DNA of 64,000 nucleotides from Acidobacteriota bacterium. Lineage in GTDB: Bacteria; Acidobacteriota; Aminicenantia; Aminicenantales; Saccharicenantaceae. Every line of letters begins with the position of its first letter. Position 1 is the stretch's first letter. The DNA lies in NCBI GenBank assembly GCA_022711665.1, contig JAKLEN010000001.1, forward strand, positions 681,000 through 744,999. Direction: 5' to 3'. The notes beneath the pieces are model-generated. The model did no database searches and was not told where the DNA came from. It saw only the letters and a list, made by a program, of their open reading frames with translations. This document shows, one piece after another, positions 1 to 8,353 of the stretch. The position numbers were made by a program, and so were the translations under genes.

Positions 1-1406
1 TCCTGATCATCGACGACGAGAAGAGCCTCCTCGAGCTGCTCACCGTCGTCTTCAAGAAAGAAGGCTACGGCGTCAAGACGGCACTGTCGGCCGCCGCCGG
101 CTTCGAGATCCTGGCCAGCGAAGAGATCGACCTGGTCATCACAGACATCAAGATGCCCGGAGCCGACGGCATGGACGTCCTCCGCTACGCCCGGGAGAAC
201 CTGCCCGACTTGCCGGTCATCCTCATCACGGCCTACGGCAGCATCGCCCAGGCCGTCGAGGCGCTGAAGGTCGGGGCCCTGGACTACGTCGTCAAGCCCT
301 TCGACGTCGAGGAGCTGAAGATCATCGTCGGCCGGGGGCTGGCCGCCAAGCGCCTGCGCCAGGAGAACCAGCTGCTCAAGCGGGACCTGAAGGACCGCTA
401 CGGCTTCGACCAGATGATCGGCAAGAGCCGGCCGATGCAGGAGGTCTACATCCTCATCGAGAAGGTGGCCGCGACCGACTCCACCGTCCTGATCACGGGC
501 GAGAGCGGGACCGGCAAGGAGATGGCCGCCCGGGCCGTCCACCTCCAGGGGGCGCGCCGGGACCACCCCTTCGTTTCGATCAACTGCGCCGCCCTGCCGG
601 AGAACCTCCTCGAATCGGAGCTCTTCGGCCACGTCCGGGGCTCCTTCACCGGCGCGGTCTCGGACAAGAAAGGCATGTTCGAGCTGGCCCAGCGGGGCAC
701 GTTGTTCCTCGACGAGGTCGGCGAGATGTCGCCCTGGACCCAGGTCAAGCTGCTCCGGGCCCTTCAGGAGCGGAAAGTCCGCCGGGTGGGCGGGGCCGAC
801 GAGATCCCTGTCGACGTGCGCATCATCGCCGCGACCAACCAGGATCTCAAGAAAAGGATCGCCGAGGGCAAGTTCCGCGAGGAGCTCTTCTACCGCCTGA
901 ACGTCATCTCCGTCGACATGCCGCCGCTGCGGAAGCGGGCCGAGGATATCCCCCTGCTCATGGCCCATTTCCTGCAGAAATACTGCGACAAGATGGGCAA
1001 AAAGCCCAAGCGCTTCACGCCCGACGTCGTCGGGCTGCTCGAGGGCTATGCCTGGCCGGGAAATATCCGCGAGCTCGAGAACGTCATCGAGCGCATCGTG
1101 GCCATCGAGGACCGCGAAACGGTCACCGCCGCCTGCCTGCCGCAGGAGATCCTCTCGCCGCAGAAGAAGAAGCTCGAGACCCAGGAGCTGTTCGCGCCCG
1201 GCTTCAGCCTGACCCATCACCTCGACGATCTGACCAAGAAATACATCCAGGAAGCCCTGGCCCTGACCGGCGGCAGCCTGCAGAAGGCGGCCCCGCTGCT
1301 GGGATTGAGCTACCGGACCATCCGCTACCTCATCGGCAAGTACGACCTCAACCACGTCCGGAAGGCCGAAAAGAGGAACGGTAATGGCGACCGGAGCCAT
1401 TCCTGA
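1..1406 (+). CDS. Sigma-54-dependent response regulator, NtrC/PilR-like (5' truncated by window edge)
   Basis: This is an activator of sigma-54 promoters that acts in the cytoplasm after phosphorylation by a histidine kinase outside the window. Reading in frame from base 3, the visible protein starts inside a receiver domain (LIIDDEKS), with the phospho-acceptor Asp in VITDIKMPG near base 144 and the conserved Lys in VVKPF. An AAA+ domain follows: Walker A GESGTGKE near 499-522, a GSFTGA loop at 639-656 (the usual form is GAFTGA) and Walker B LFLDEVGE. A Fis-type helix-turn-helix ends the protein (LQKAAPLLGLSYRTIRYLI). An ATG at 153 would remove most of the receiver, so the true start lies left of the window. 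The next gene is a pilin with a sigma-54 promoter, so a PilR-like role is likely. Confidence 0.93.
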   Translation, partial: LIIDDEKSLLELLTVVFKKEGYGVKTALSAAAGFEILASEEIDLVITDIKMPGADGMDVLRYARENLPDLPVILITAYGSIAQAVEALKVGALDYVVKPFDVEELKIIVGRGLAAKRLRQENQLLKRDLKDRYGFDQMIGKSRPMQEVYILIEKVAATDSTVLITGESGTGKEMAARAVHLQGARRDHPFVSINCAALPENLLESELFGHVRGSFTGAVSDKKGMFELAQRGTLFLDEVGEMSPWTQVKLLRALQERKVRRVGGADEIPVDVRIIAATNQDLKKRIAEGKFREELFYRLNVISVDMPPLRKRAEDIPLLMAHFLQKYCDKMGKKPKRFTPDVVGLLEGYAWPGNIRELENVIERIVAIEDRETVTAACLPQEILSPQKKKLETQELFAPGFSLTHHLDDLTKKYIQEALALTGGSLQKAAPLLGLSYRTIRYLIGKYDLNHVRKAEKRNGNGDRSHS

Positions 1407-1408
1407 GC

Positions 1409-1431
1409 GACAATTAGTGTCAAAAATGACA
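1409..1431. promoter_or_regulatory. Candidate enhancer (UAS) for the sigma-54 pilin promoter
   Basis: Two overlapping inverted repeats share the TGTC box: GACA-attag-TGTC (1409-1421) and TGTCA-aaaa-TGACA (1418-1431). They lie about 85-105 bases upstream of the -24 element, a normal distance for an NtrC-family enhancer. PilR of Pseudomonas is known to bind TGTC-type repeats upstream of pilA. That the regulator encoded at the left edge binds here is inference. Confidence 0.55.
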
Positions 1432-1514
1432 ATTAATGGCGACTTTTTCCCGACAAGCCCTCGATTTGTTTTTGTAAGTTAATTATAATGAATTAATTAG
1501 CTACGAACCGAAAT

Positions 1515-1530
1515 TGGCACGCTATTTGCT
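1515..1530 (+). promoter_or_regulatory. Sigma-54 (-24/-12) promoter of the pilin gene
   Basis: TGGCACG at 1515-1521, four bases, then TTGCT at 1526-1530 matches the sigma-54 consensus TGGCACG-N4-TTGCW at every position. The start site should fall near 1541, giving a leader of about 68 bases with a strong ribosome site (AAAGGAGG, 1595-1602). The gene for sigma-54 itself is in this window at 49401. Confidence 0.9.
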
Positions 1531-1608
1531 ATAATAGGGGTGCCAATTGAGAATGGCAAACGAACCCGGCTGAGGAGATCAGCCAGGGAAATTTAAAGGA
1601 GGTTCTCA

Positions 1609-2175
1609 ATGCTTAAAAAGATGAGAGGCTTCACCCTCATCGAGCTGCTGATCGTCGTCGCGATCATCGGCATCCTGGCCGCTCTCCTCATCCCGAACGC
1701 TCTGGCCGCCATCCAGAAGGCCAAGCAGAAGACGGCGATGAAAGAGATCATGACCATGTCCACGGGCGCCATGGATTACATCACCGACCACGGCGACTGG
1801 ACCAACGTCACCCAGAACGGCGCCATCACCCAGGGCACGGGCGTCTCCGTCGCCATCGCTCCGTTCTACATCAAGGCCTGCCCGATCAACGATCCCTGGA
1901 ACACCGCCTATCAGTGCGGCGTCGGCGATGCCACGAACATCAACAGCTACCTGACGGGTACCGCGGCCACCGACGTGGGCAACGACGATTTCCTGTTCGC
2001 CTCTTACGGCCGGAACGGCGAGGTCGGTTCGCTGACCTACGACCCCCAGAACCCCGAGAACAGCCGCTACAACGTCGGCGGCATGAGCGATTTCGACAAC
2101 GACCTCGTGGCCTGGTCCGGCAACTGGGTCATCGGCCCCGCGACGGCTCTGGTTCAGAACGCCTCCGGGAGCTGA
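1609..2175 (+). CDS. Type IV pilin / major pseudopilin-like protein
   Basis: This is a 188-residue prepilin. The short positively charged leader MLKKMRG is followed by FTLIELLIVVAIIG, the class III signal cut by prepilin peptidase between Gly7 and Phe8, with the conserved Glu at mature position 5. The hydrophobic helix (about residues 8-30) is the pilus-core segment. The variable C-terminal part contains four Cys-poor loops and ends soon after an aromatic-rich stretch. A perfect sigma-54 promoter and a terminator flank it, so it is a single-gene, strongly regulated unit. This fits a major pilin (PilA-like) better than the minor pilins encoded at 12-15 kb on the other strand. A type II secretion pseudopilin is the alternative. 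Confidence 0.85.
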   Translation: MLKKMRGFTLIELLIVVAIIGILAALLIPNALAAIQKAKQKTAMKEIMTMSTGAMDYITDHGDWTNVTQNGAITQGTGVSVAIAPFYIKACPINDPWNTAYQCGVGDATNINSYLTGTAATDVGNDDFLFASYGRNGEVGSLTYDPQNPENSRYNVGGMSDFDNDLVAWSGNWVIGPATALVQNASGS

Positions 2176-2200
2176 CCTGCTTTTTGACTGACGTCCTTGA

Positions 2201-2229
2201 AGGGGCGGCTTCGGCCGCCCCTTTTTTTT
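2201..2229 (+). terminator. Rho-independent terminator of the pilin gene
   Basis: A perfect 9-bp stem (AGGGGCGGC / GCCGCCCCT, 2201-2222) closes a TTCG tetraloop and is followed by seven T (2223-2229). It lies 25 bases after the pilin stop codon. Confidence 0.95.
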
Positions 2230-2292
2230 ATGTTCTTCTCCCGATCCCGGGATCCCCTCTCTTCGGCTTGGCTCGGGGCCGGCTGTTCGCCT

Positions 2293-3312
2293 TCAGCCCC
2301 GGGGGGCGCGGAGGGAGGCGAATTCCGGGTCGAGGGCGAAGTCGGTCCGGACCCGGTCGGGCCGCCCGCCCGAGACGGCGATGTCCTCGGGACGGAGCGA
2401 GCCCAGCTTGATCCGATGGGCCAGGGCCAGATACTCGACCCGCTCCGGATCGACGCCCATGATCCGGGCGGCCGTGGCGTCGACCGCCAGGGCGTTGTCG
2501 CCCATGACCAGAACGCCCGCCTTCTTGGCCCGGCCCATGACCGGGCCGTGGCCCTCCATGCCGATGACGCCGTCGACGATGGCGTAGTGCGTCTTGATGG
2601 TCCCGTTGATCTCGCAGATGCTGAGCGGGATGCCGTTCCAGTGCAGCGTGTTCTTGGGCCAGCCGTAGACCATGCCGGGCAGGGCGCCGAACATGTTCTT
2701 CATGGCCAGGGTGATCCCGGCCAGCTTGTGGGTCTTCATCTTGGGCAGGGAGATGAGGACCTCGGCTTCGCGGATGGTCCGGGGCAGGACCATCTCCCGC
2801 AGCAGCGTGGCCCGGGGATTGACCGACCGGACCGGGACCAGGTCGTCGTAATTCAGATCGACCAGGCGGACCCCCCGCCGCCGGGCGATGGCTTCGTACC
2901 CGGCGCGACGGAAAAGGTCCTCCGAGTCGCGGTTGTGCGACGTTCCCTCCGCCAGCACGATCTCCCGCGCGCCCAGGTCGCCGAGGTGAAGGACGAGGGC
3001 CTCGATGAGGCGCGGATCGGTGTGGATCGGCCGCTCGGCGGAGACGTCGACCATGTTCGGTTTGAGGACGACCCTCTTGCCCCGGACGTCCGGGGGCCGG
3101 CTCGACCGCCAGCCCTGCCGAACGGCGGCGGCCAGGGTCTCCGGAGCGTAATCGGGGCAGGTGACCAGGGCGACCTGAAGAAGCGCGCCTCCGGCCGGCC
3201 GGACGGCTTGGCCGGCTCCGCCTGCCGCGAACGACGCCGCGGGCCAGGCGGCCAGGGCGGAGGCGCCGACCAGGCGGCCGAACTCCCGGCGCGAGAGGGA
3301 GCGGCGGCTCAC
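2293..3312 (-). CDS. DUF362 family protein with Tat signal
   Basis: This 339-residue protein starts with SRRSLSRREFGRLVG, a twin-arginine-type signal (RRxF) followed by an Ala-rich hydrophobic stretch, so export by Tat is likely. The rest matches the DUF362 pattern: VVLKPNMV near residue 75, LISLPKMKTHK, LAMKNMFG, and a late MGDNALAVDATAARIMGVDP segment. DUF362 proteins are often linked to iron-sulfur chemistry, but their reaction is unknown. No ferredoxin domain is visible here. The GTG start at 3312 overlaps the stop of the upstream gene (GTGA), so it is the last gene of a three-gene operon. Family assignment is firm; function is not known. Confidence 0.85.
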   Translation of the reverse strand: MSRRSLSRREFGRLVGASALAAWPAASFAAGGAGQAVRPAGGALLQVALVTCPDYAPETLAAAVRQGWRSSRPPDVRGKRVVLKPNMVDVSAERPIHTDPRLIEALVLHLGDLGAREIVLAEGTSHNRDSEDLFRRAGYEAIARRRGVRLVDLNYDDLVPVRSVNPRATLLREMVLPRTIREAEVLISLPKMKTHKLAGITLAMKNMFGALPGMVYGWPKNTLHWNGIPLSICEINGTIKTHYAIVDGVIGMEGHGPVMGRAKKAGVLVMGDNALAVDATAARIMGVDPERVEYLALAHRIKLGSLRPEDIAVSGGRPDRVRTDFALDPEFASLRAPRG

Positions 3313-4226
3313 CGGGCCCCCTCTGCGGCCGGCAGGAGGATGGGCAAGCCGCTCAGGACGAGGCCGGCCAGGGCCGTTTCGAAGAGGTTGCCGCGGAAGC
3401 CTCCGTCGGGGGCCTGGAGCCGGGCCAGCCGGGCGGCCGCGTCCCGGGCGAGAGCGGCCCGTCCCGGGAAGCTCTTCAGGGCCAGCACCGACCAGGCCAG
3501 GGCCGCCGTGCTGACCTCGCCGGCCAGGCAGGCCGCGAGATAGCCGAGCCCGGCGGCGGCCGCGGCGTCCTCCTCCCGAACGCCGGCCGCGCCGAGGGCG
3601 GCCAGGGCCAGGGCCGTCGACAGGGCCGTGGCCTCGAGCTCGAACGAGCGGCTATAGGGGTTGCCGAAATTCCACCCCCCCGAGGGGACCCTGCGGTCGG
3701 AGATGAGGGCCAGGCCCGACTTGATCCTCGGCTCCGTCGCGGCCGTGCCGGTGCGGCGGAGGGCCAGGATGAAGAGCGCGGTCGGCTCGATCCAGGCCGT
3801 CGTCCGCGGCGTCCAACCCCATCCCTGGATCGAGGCGTCGTAGCGGAAGCGGGCCGCGATCTCGGCGATGTCGGTCTTGCTGAAGCGCCGCGAGGCGTCC
3901 TCCCAGGCCAGGATCCAGGCCCGCAGACGGCGCTCCCGGTCCGCCGCTCCCAACGCGTGAAAAGCCAGCAGGGCGGCATAGGCCATCCAGCCGCCGACCG
4001 TGTCTGCGGGGCCGACGCCGACCGCGCCCGACGGTTTCTGGCAGGACTCGAGGAAGGCCAGGCCCCGGCGGGCCGCCTCGGGGGCGTCGCCGGCGTGGAG
4101 GGCCAGGGCGCAGAGCGCCGACGGCTCGACCAGGCTCTGCCGCCCGGGCTGGTAGCCCCAGCCGCCGTCGGGGTTCTGACTCCTGCGGATGAACCCGGCG
4201 GCCAGGGCCAGGTCGGCGCCGGTCAC
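3309..4226 (-). CDS. Prenyltransferase/squalene-cyclase-like repeat protein
   Basis: The protein is 305 residues, starting at a GTG that overlaps the previous stop codon by four bases; a longer open frame upstream is a shadow of the sulfatase-like gene. It contains alpha-alpha barrel repeats of the prenyltransferase/squalene oxidase type (SQNPDGGWGY, CQKPSGAVG, VPSGGWNFG, LQAPDGGFRG). It is about half the length of a squalene-hopene cyclase and the catalytic DxDD motif is not visible, so cyclase activity is doubtful; it may bind a lipid or polymer. No signal peptide or membrane helix is evident. It sits between a membrane sulfatase-like protein and an exported DUF362 protein, all translationally coupled. 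Confidence 0.75.
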   Translation of the reverse strand: MTGADLALAAGFIRRSQNPDGGWGYQPGRQSLVEPSALCALALHAGDAPEAARRGLAFLESCQKPSGAVGVGPADTVGGWMAYAALLAFHALGAADRERRLRAWILAWEDASRRFSKTDIAEIAARFRYDASIQGWGWTPRTTAWIEPTALFILALRRTGTAATEPRIKSGLALISDRRVPSGGWNFGNPYSRSFELEATALSTALALAALGAAGVREEDAAAAAGLGYLAACLAGEVSTAALAWSVLALKSFPGRAALARDAAARLARLQAPDGGFRGNLFETALAGLVLSGLPILLPAAEGAR

Positions 4227-6244
4227 CGCGCCCCCCCGGGCTCCGCCGCCGGCGGGGCCAGCTCGGATCCGTAGTATCGGGACAGGCGGTCCCACAGGCT
4301 CCGGAAGATCTCCGGCCGCTCGGCCGCGACGTCCTCCTTGCAGGCCGGGTCGGCGCAGAGATCGAACAGGGCCGTCCGGACGATCTCGCTGGAGCCGCGG
4401 AGGACGACATCGCGGACGAGCTTCCAGTCGGAGGTCATGAGGGCCCGGTTCCGGCGCCGGATGAGCACCTGGGCGATGTCGTCGCGGACGGTGATCAGGC
4501 CGGTCCGGTCGAACTCGTAGAACTTGATGCCCTGCTCGATCATGGACTGCAGGGCGATCCCCAGGCCGCCCGGCGTGAGCAGGGAGAACTCCGTTTCCAT
4601 GAACACCGACCGGTCGTCCGCCGGCTCCGGAACGCCGGGGTCGCCGAGCCAAGGCCGCAGGCTCTCCCCGTCGAAGGCGCGGCCGGCCGTCCCGGCCCCG
4701 ACCAGCTCGAGAATCGTCGGGGCGATGTCGATCGTCCGGACGAGGCGGTCGACGTCCCGGTGAACGGTTCCCCCTGCCGGTTTCCAGGCCAGCAGGGTCC
4801 GGTTCTGCTCGGAGTTCCGGAGGTCGGAGCCGTGGCCTTCGGCCGACTCGCCGTGGTCGGACAGGACGACGACGACGGAGCCGTCGTAAAGCCCGGAGGC
4901 CTTGAGAGCGGCCAGGATCCGGCCGAGCTGCCTGTCGGCGATCGAGAGGGCGGAGTCGTAGAGGGCCATGCGCGGATCGGCCCCCGGCTGGAACTTGAAC
5001 TCGCGGGGCGAGGCGTGGAAGTAGGGCCAGTGCCCGATGCACAGGTGGACGGCCAGGAAGAACGGCTTTCCCCGCTTCAGCCGGTCGAGCTCGGCGACGA
5101 CGTCGTTGATGAAGTAACGTCCATCGTAGAGATGAAAGACGGCCCGGTTGTATTTCAGGAAGGGGAACAGGAGGCTGCCGAGCGGATTGTTGAAAAAGAC
5201 GTTCGTCAGGCTGAAGTCGTGGAAGCTGCCGAAGACGAAATCCTTGATGCCCATCACGGGGTGCCGGAGGACGTCGAAGCCCTCGGCCGAGGTGATGTTG
5301 CTGAAGCGGACCTCGTCCGTGAAATGGACGGTCCGGTAGCCCCGGTCCTTCAGGATGTGGCCCAGGCAGCGGTCGGCGGACTTGATGTTCTTCCTCTTCT
5401 GGAGGTTGAGTCGGACGCCGTTGGTCACCGGGTACTGTCCGGTCAGGATGGAGTACCAGGAGGGGAAGGTCCGGGCGATCGAGGTGTAGCAGTCCCGGAA
5501 GACGACATTCTCCTTCAGGAAGGCGTCCAGGTTCGGGGTCAGGGGCAGGGGATAGCCGGCGTAGCCGGTGTGGAGCGGATTGAGGGAATCGATCCCGATG
5601 AGGATCACGTTCGGGGCGGCGGGGCGGACGGCCTCGGCCCGGGGCAGGGCCCGGTGCAGGAGATAAGCCGGGTCGAGCGGCGCGACGAGAAGAACGCCCC
5701 AAAAGGCCAGCGAAGCGATGGCGGTTTTCTTCCCGGCGGTACGGACGCTCATGACGACGAACCCGGCCAGGTAAACGGCCAACAAGGCCAGACCGGCCGT
5801 CTTCAACGCCCCGACGTCGCCGACCCAGAGCAGGGACTGCCGGACGAAGGCCAGGTTCGACGCCGGGTAGAGGGCCGAGTTCAGGCTGTAGAGCCCGGCC
5901 AGGAAGACGGCGTTGACGGCCAGGAAGGCGAGCCCGGGCGCGAACCGGGACCGGCCGGGCCGGCGGGCGGATACCCGGGCCGCGATGAGCGCCGCGTAGT
6001 GCCCGTTCAGGGCCCCGAAAAGGACGTAGATCGCGAGGAGGGTGAGAAGATACGCCAGCACGGCGGGTGCCAGGACCCGCAGGCCCTCCCCGAGCCGGCT
6101 GGTGACGGTCGACTTGAGGTCGGCGCCGGTGTACTCCTGGAGCACGGCCAGGACCTTGGTCACGGCCTCGGCCAGCCACAGGACCAGGAAAAGGAAGACG
6201 CCGAGGCGGACGAGGCGGCCCGAGGTCCCGCGTTCGGACTTCAC
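4223..6244 (-). CDS. Membrane-anchored sulfatase / phospho-transferase family protein
   Basis: This 673-residue protein has about five N-terminal membrane helices (within residues 11-190) followed by an extracytoplasmic alkaline-phosphatase-fold domain. NVILIGIDSL carries a metal-binding Asp (D219), and VVLSDHGESAEGHG carries the Asp-His pair. The nucleophile site reads T259-F-P-S-W263. Classical sulfatases have Cys or Ser in C/S-x-P-S/A-R, so the Thr and the Trp point instead to a lipoteichoic-acid-synthase or phosphoethanolamine-transferase type of reaction. The start is a GTG at 6244 just after a TATAAT box. It is first in an operon with the cyclase-like and DUF362 genes. Family is firm; substrate is unknown. 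Confidence 0.82.
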   Translation of the reverse strand: MKSERGTSGRLVRLGVFLFLVLWLAEAVTKVLAVLQEYTGADLKSTVTSRLGEGLRVLAPAVLAYLLTLLAIYVLFGALNGHYAALIAARVSARRPGRSRFAPGLAFLAVNAVFLAGLYSLNSALYPASNLAFVRQSLLWVGDVGALKTAGLALLAVYLAGFVVMSVRTAGKKTAIASLAFWGVLLVAPLDPAYLLHRALPRAEAVRPAAPNVILIGIDSLNPLHTGYAGYPLPLTPNLDAFLKENVVFRDCYTSIARTFPSWYSILTGQYPVTNGVRLNLQKRKNIKSADRCLGHILKDRGYRTVHFTDEVRFSNITSAEGFDVLRHPVMGIKDFVFGSFHDFSLTNVFFNNPLGSLLFPFLKYNRAVFHLYDGRYFINDVVAELDRLKRGKPFFLAVHLCIGHWPYFHASPREFKFQPGADPRMALYDSALSIADRQLGRILAALKASGLYDGSVVVVLSDHGESAEGHGSDLRNSEQNRTLLAWKPAGGTVHRDVDRLVRTIDIAPTILELVGAGTAGRAFDGESLRPWLGDPGVPEPADDRSVFMETEFSLLTPGGLGIALQSMIEQGIKFYEFDRTGLITVRDDIAQVLIRRRNRALMTSDWKLVRDVVLRGSSEIVRTALFDLCADPACKEDVAAERPEIFRSLWDRLSRYYGSELAPPAAEPGGAR

Positions 6245-6251
6245 GGCCGCT

Positions 6252-6257
6252 ATTATA
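6252..6257 (-). promoter_or_regulatory. -10 box of the sulfatase-like operon
   Basis: TATAAT on the minus strand lies eight bases before the GTG start at 6244, so the transcript would start one or two bases before the start codon. The -35 region (TTTCCG) is weak. Confidence 0.55.
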
Positions 6258-6290
6258 TACCACCGTTTCTCCGGCGGAAAAGAGGTGTGT

Positions 6291-6296
6291 TATAAT
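6291..6296 (+). promoter_or_regulatory. -10 box of plsC-gmhA
   Basis: TATAAT lies 12 bases before the plsC ATG; the predicted start near 6303 leaves a leader of about six bases with no ribosome site. No good -35 is visible. This box and the minus-strand box at 6252 form a compact divergent promoter. Confidence 0.55.
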
Positions 6297-6308
6297 CGGC
6301 GGGCCGCG

Positions 6309-7085
6309 ATGAGAACCGCGCTGCTCGTCCTCTTTTATCTCCTGGTCGTCGTCCTCGGCTCGCCCTTCATCCTTTTCTGCGTCCTGGCCGGCCGGCGGGA
6401 TCCCGTCCTGTCCTATGGCCTCTGGGCGATGCGGGCGAGCCGCCGGATCCTGGCGATCCGCGTGGACGTGTCCGGGATCGAGCACGCCGACCCCGCGTCA
6501 TCCCGCATCTACATGCCCAACCACGCCAGCCTCCTGGACGGCCCGCTGATGATGATGCTCATCCCCGGCCGGCCGCGCGTCATCCTCAAGAAGTCCATCC
6601 TGCGCCTGCCCATCGTCGGGGCGGCCATGAGGTTCATCGGCTTCGTGCCCGTGGACCGCAAGGGGGCCCGGAGCGGCAAGCGGAGCATCGAGCGCGCCGC
6701 CGCCCTGATGCGGCAGCGGGGCTACTCGTTCCTGATCTTCCCCGAAGGGACCCGGACGTTCGACGGCCGCCTGGGGCCGTTCCGGAGGGGCGGCTTCTTC
6801 ATGGCCCTCGAGACCGGGGCTCCGATCGTGCCGGTGACCATCCTCGGCAGCCGCGAGCTCATGCCCAAGGGCCGGCCCTATGCCCGGCGGGGGAGGATCT
6901 CGGTCGTCTTCCACGAACCCGTCCCGGCGGATGGCCAGGGGCCCGAGGCCGTGGGCGCCCTGATGGCCAGGGTCAGGGCGGCGATCCTGTCCGCCCACGA
7001 TCTCGGCGGCCGGGAGCGGACCGGGCCGGATGTCCGCCCGGCCGCGGGCGCGGCCGCCGGGCGGACGGCAGGAGGTGAAGCATGA
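6309..7085 (+). CDS. plsC: 1-acyl-sn-glycerol-3-phosphate acyltransferase
   Basis: This 258-residue enzyme would transfer an acyl chain to lysophosphatidic acid to make phosphatidic acid, at the inner membrane. One N-terminal hydrophobic helix (about residues 4-27) precedes the acyltransferase domain. The catalytic H-x4-D motif is H72 and D77 (NHASLLDGP), and the substrate motif FPEGTR lies near residue 148. The ATG at 6309 is chosen because it gives the normal family length and follows a TATAAT box; an open frame from 6042 would overlap the divergent gene. The stop overlaps gmhA (ATGA), so the two are co-translated. Confidence 0.9.
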   Translation: MRTALLVLFYLLVVVLGSPFILFCVLAGRRDPVLSYGLWAMRASRRILAIRVDVSGIEHADPASSRIYMPNHASLLDGPLMMMLIPGRPRVILKKSILRLPIVGAAMRFIGFVPVDRKGARSGKRSIERAAALMRQRGYSFLIFPEGTRTFDGRLGPFRRGGFFMALETGAPIVPVTILGSRELMPKGRPYARRGRISVVFHEPVPADGQGPEAVGALMARVRAAILSAHDLGGRERTGPDVRPAAGAAAGRTAGGEA

Positions 7086-7648
7086 GCATGGCCGATGACC
7101 GGGCGGCGGAGCTCGACCGGGTTCTCCGGGAGCTCCTGCGCCGGAGCGGCCCCCGGATCGAGGCCGCGGCCGAAGCCCTGGCGGCGGCCCTGCGGGCCGG
7201 CCGCAAGGTCCTCATATTCGGCAACGGAGGCAGCGCGGCCGAAGCCCAGCATTTCGCTGCCGAGCTCGTCAACGGGCTGATGGACCATGGCCGGCCGCCC
7301 CGGGCGGCCGTCGCCCTGACGACGGATACGTCGGCGCTGACGGCCATCGGCAACGACCGGGGCTTCGACCAGGTGTTCAGCCGTCAGATCGAGGCCCTCG
7401 GCGGTCCGGGCGACGCCGCCGTCGCCCTGACCACCAGCGGCCGGTCGCCGGACGTGATCCGGGGCCTGGTCGCGGCCCGGGCCGGAGGCCTGCTAACGAT
7501 CGCCCTGACGGGGAGCGAGGGCTGTGATGTCGCGCCGCTGGCCGATCATCTGCTGGAGGTGCCCAGCCGTTCGACGGCCCGGGTCCAGGAAGCGCACCTC
7601 TTTCTGCTGCATATCCTGGCGGAAAAGATCGAGAGCGCGGCGGCCTGA
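7082..7648 (+). CDS. gmhA: Phosphoheptose isomerase (SIS domain)
   Basis: The predicted reaction is sedoheptulose-7-phosphate to glycero-manno-heptose-7-phosphate, the first step of LPS inner-core heptose synthesis, in the cytoplasm. The 188-residue length is typical. The SIS fold shows VLIFGNGGSAAEAQHFAAE (residues about 42-60) and the second phosphate-binding loop ALTTSGRSPDV. The gene overlaps plsC by four bases and has its own ribosome site (AGGAGGTG). Pairing with plsC and the presence of lpt genes elsewhere in the window fit an LPS-making cell. DiaA-like SIS proteins are the main alternative. Confidence 0.87.
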   Translation: MSMADDRAAELDRVLRELLRRSGPRIEAAAEALAAALRAGRKVLIFGNGGSAAEAQHFAAELVNGLMDHGRPPRAAVALTTDTSALTAIGNDRGFDQVFSRQIEALGGPGDAAVALTTSGRSPDVIRGLVAARAGGLLTIALTGSEGCDVAPLADHLLEVPSRSTARVQEAHLFLLHILAEKIESAAA

Positions 7649-7692
7649 TCGTAAGGCCCCGAGCCCGGCGGCCGGGCCGCGGTCATCCGGAA

Positions 7693-8280
7693 TCAGCGCT
7701 CGATATCGCTCAGCCCCTGGCTGGTCCCCGCCTTCCGCTTATCCAGCTCGCCGCGGATCCGGGCCAGCTGGGCCTGGGCCCTGGCCAGGTTCTCGCTGGT
7801 CTCGGCGATCTGCTGCTGGATGACGTAGCCGGGCACCATTGCGTCCTGGGATTCGTATTGCTGGCGCAGGGCCGCCATCTTGGTTTCCAGCAGATCGACC
7901 CGCTCCTCCGCGGCCTGGAGCTGGGCCTCGAGGACCTTGGTCGAGGAATTCGGCCGTCCGGCAGCCTGATCACCCATGAGGGCCGGCCCGTCGGCCTCGA
8001 CCCGGGGGACGATCTGGGTGCCCTCGGGGATGGTCCGGTCGCCGGCGGCGGGGGCCGCGGGCTGCGGCGCCTCGCCCGTTTCCTCCCCTTCGGCCGGGAG
8101 GACCTCCACGGCCGGGGTCTTCTTGACGGCCAGGAGGTCCCGGTTACGGATGAGGACGGCCGAATGGCCCTTGAGGGCCTCGCGGCGCGCCTTTTCCGCC
8201 TTGGCCAGGTCGACGAGGCTCTGGGCTCCCAGGCGGGCGCAAAGCCCGAGCACGGCGAAGATCAAGAGCGCTTTCTTCAT
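7693..8280 (-). CDS. Secreted coiled-coil protein, paralogue of the gene at 19842
   Basis: I do not recognise a named family. The 195-residue product has a signal peptide (MKKALLIFAVLGLCARLGA, cut probably before QS) and then SLVDLAKAEKARREALKG, an Ala/Pro-rich linker with many Glu, and a C-terminal heptad-like coiled coil (about residues 108-190). The gene at 19842-20483 has the same layout and nearly the same N-terminal motif (SLADLAKKEKERRAAVKG), so they are paralogues. It is probably periplasmic. It lies just downstream of pilY1 but has its own promoter. Confidence 0.75.
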   Translation of the reverse strand: MKKALLIFAVLGLCARLGAQSLVDLAKAEKARREALKGHSAVLIRNRDLLAVKKTPAVEVLPAEGEETGEAPQPAAPAAGDRTIPEGTQIVPRVEADGPALMGDQAAGRPNSSTKVLEAQLQAAEERVDLLETKMAALRQQYESQDAMVPGYVIQQQIAETSENLARAQAQLARIRGELDKRKAGTSQGLSDIER

Positions 8281-8298
8281 GACACAAATCCCCGCCCC

Positions 8299-8327
8299 AT
8301 TATTGCCGGCCGCGGAGCGTAAGTCAA
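8299..8327 (-). promoter_or_regulatory. Promoter of the secreted coiled-coil gene
   Basis: On the minus strand TTGACT (8322-8327), 17 bases, AATAAT (8299-8304). The predicted start near 8292 gives a leader of about 11 bases. Confidence 0.6.
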
Positions 8328-8353
8328 TACGGCCGGCGGGCCCGGCGGGGCGA

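Noticed and set aside
4227..6485. N-terminal extension of the cyclase-like frame
   Set aside because: It overlaps the sulfatase-like gene in another frame; the GTGA overlap at 4226 marks the real start.
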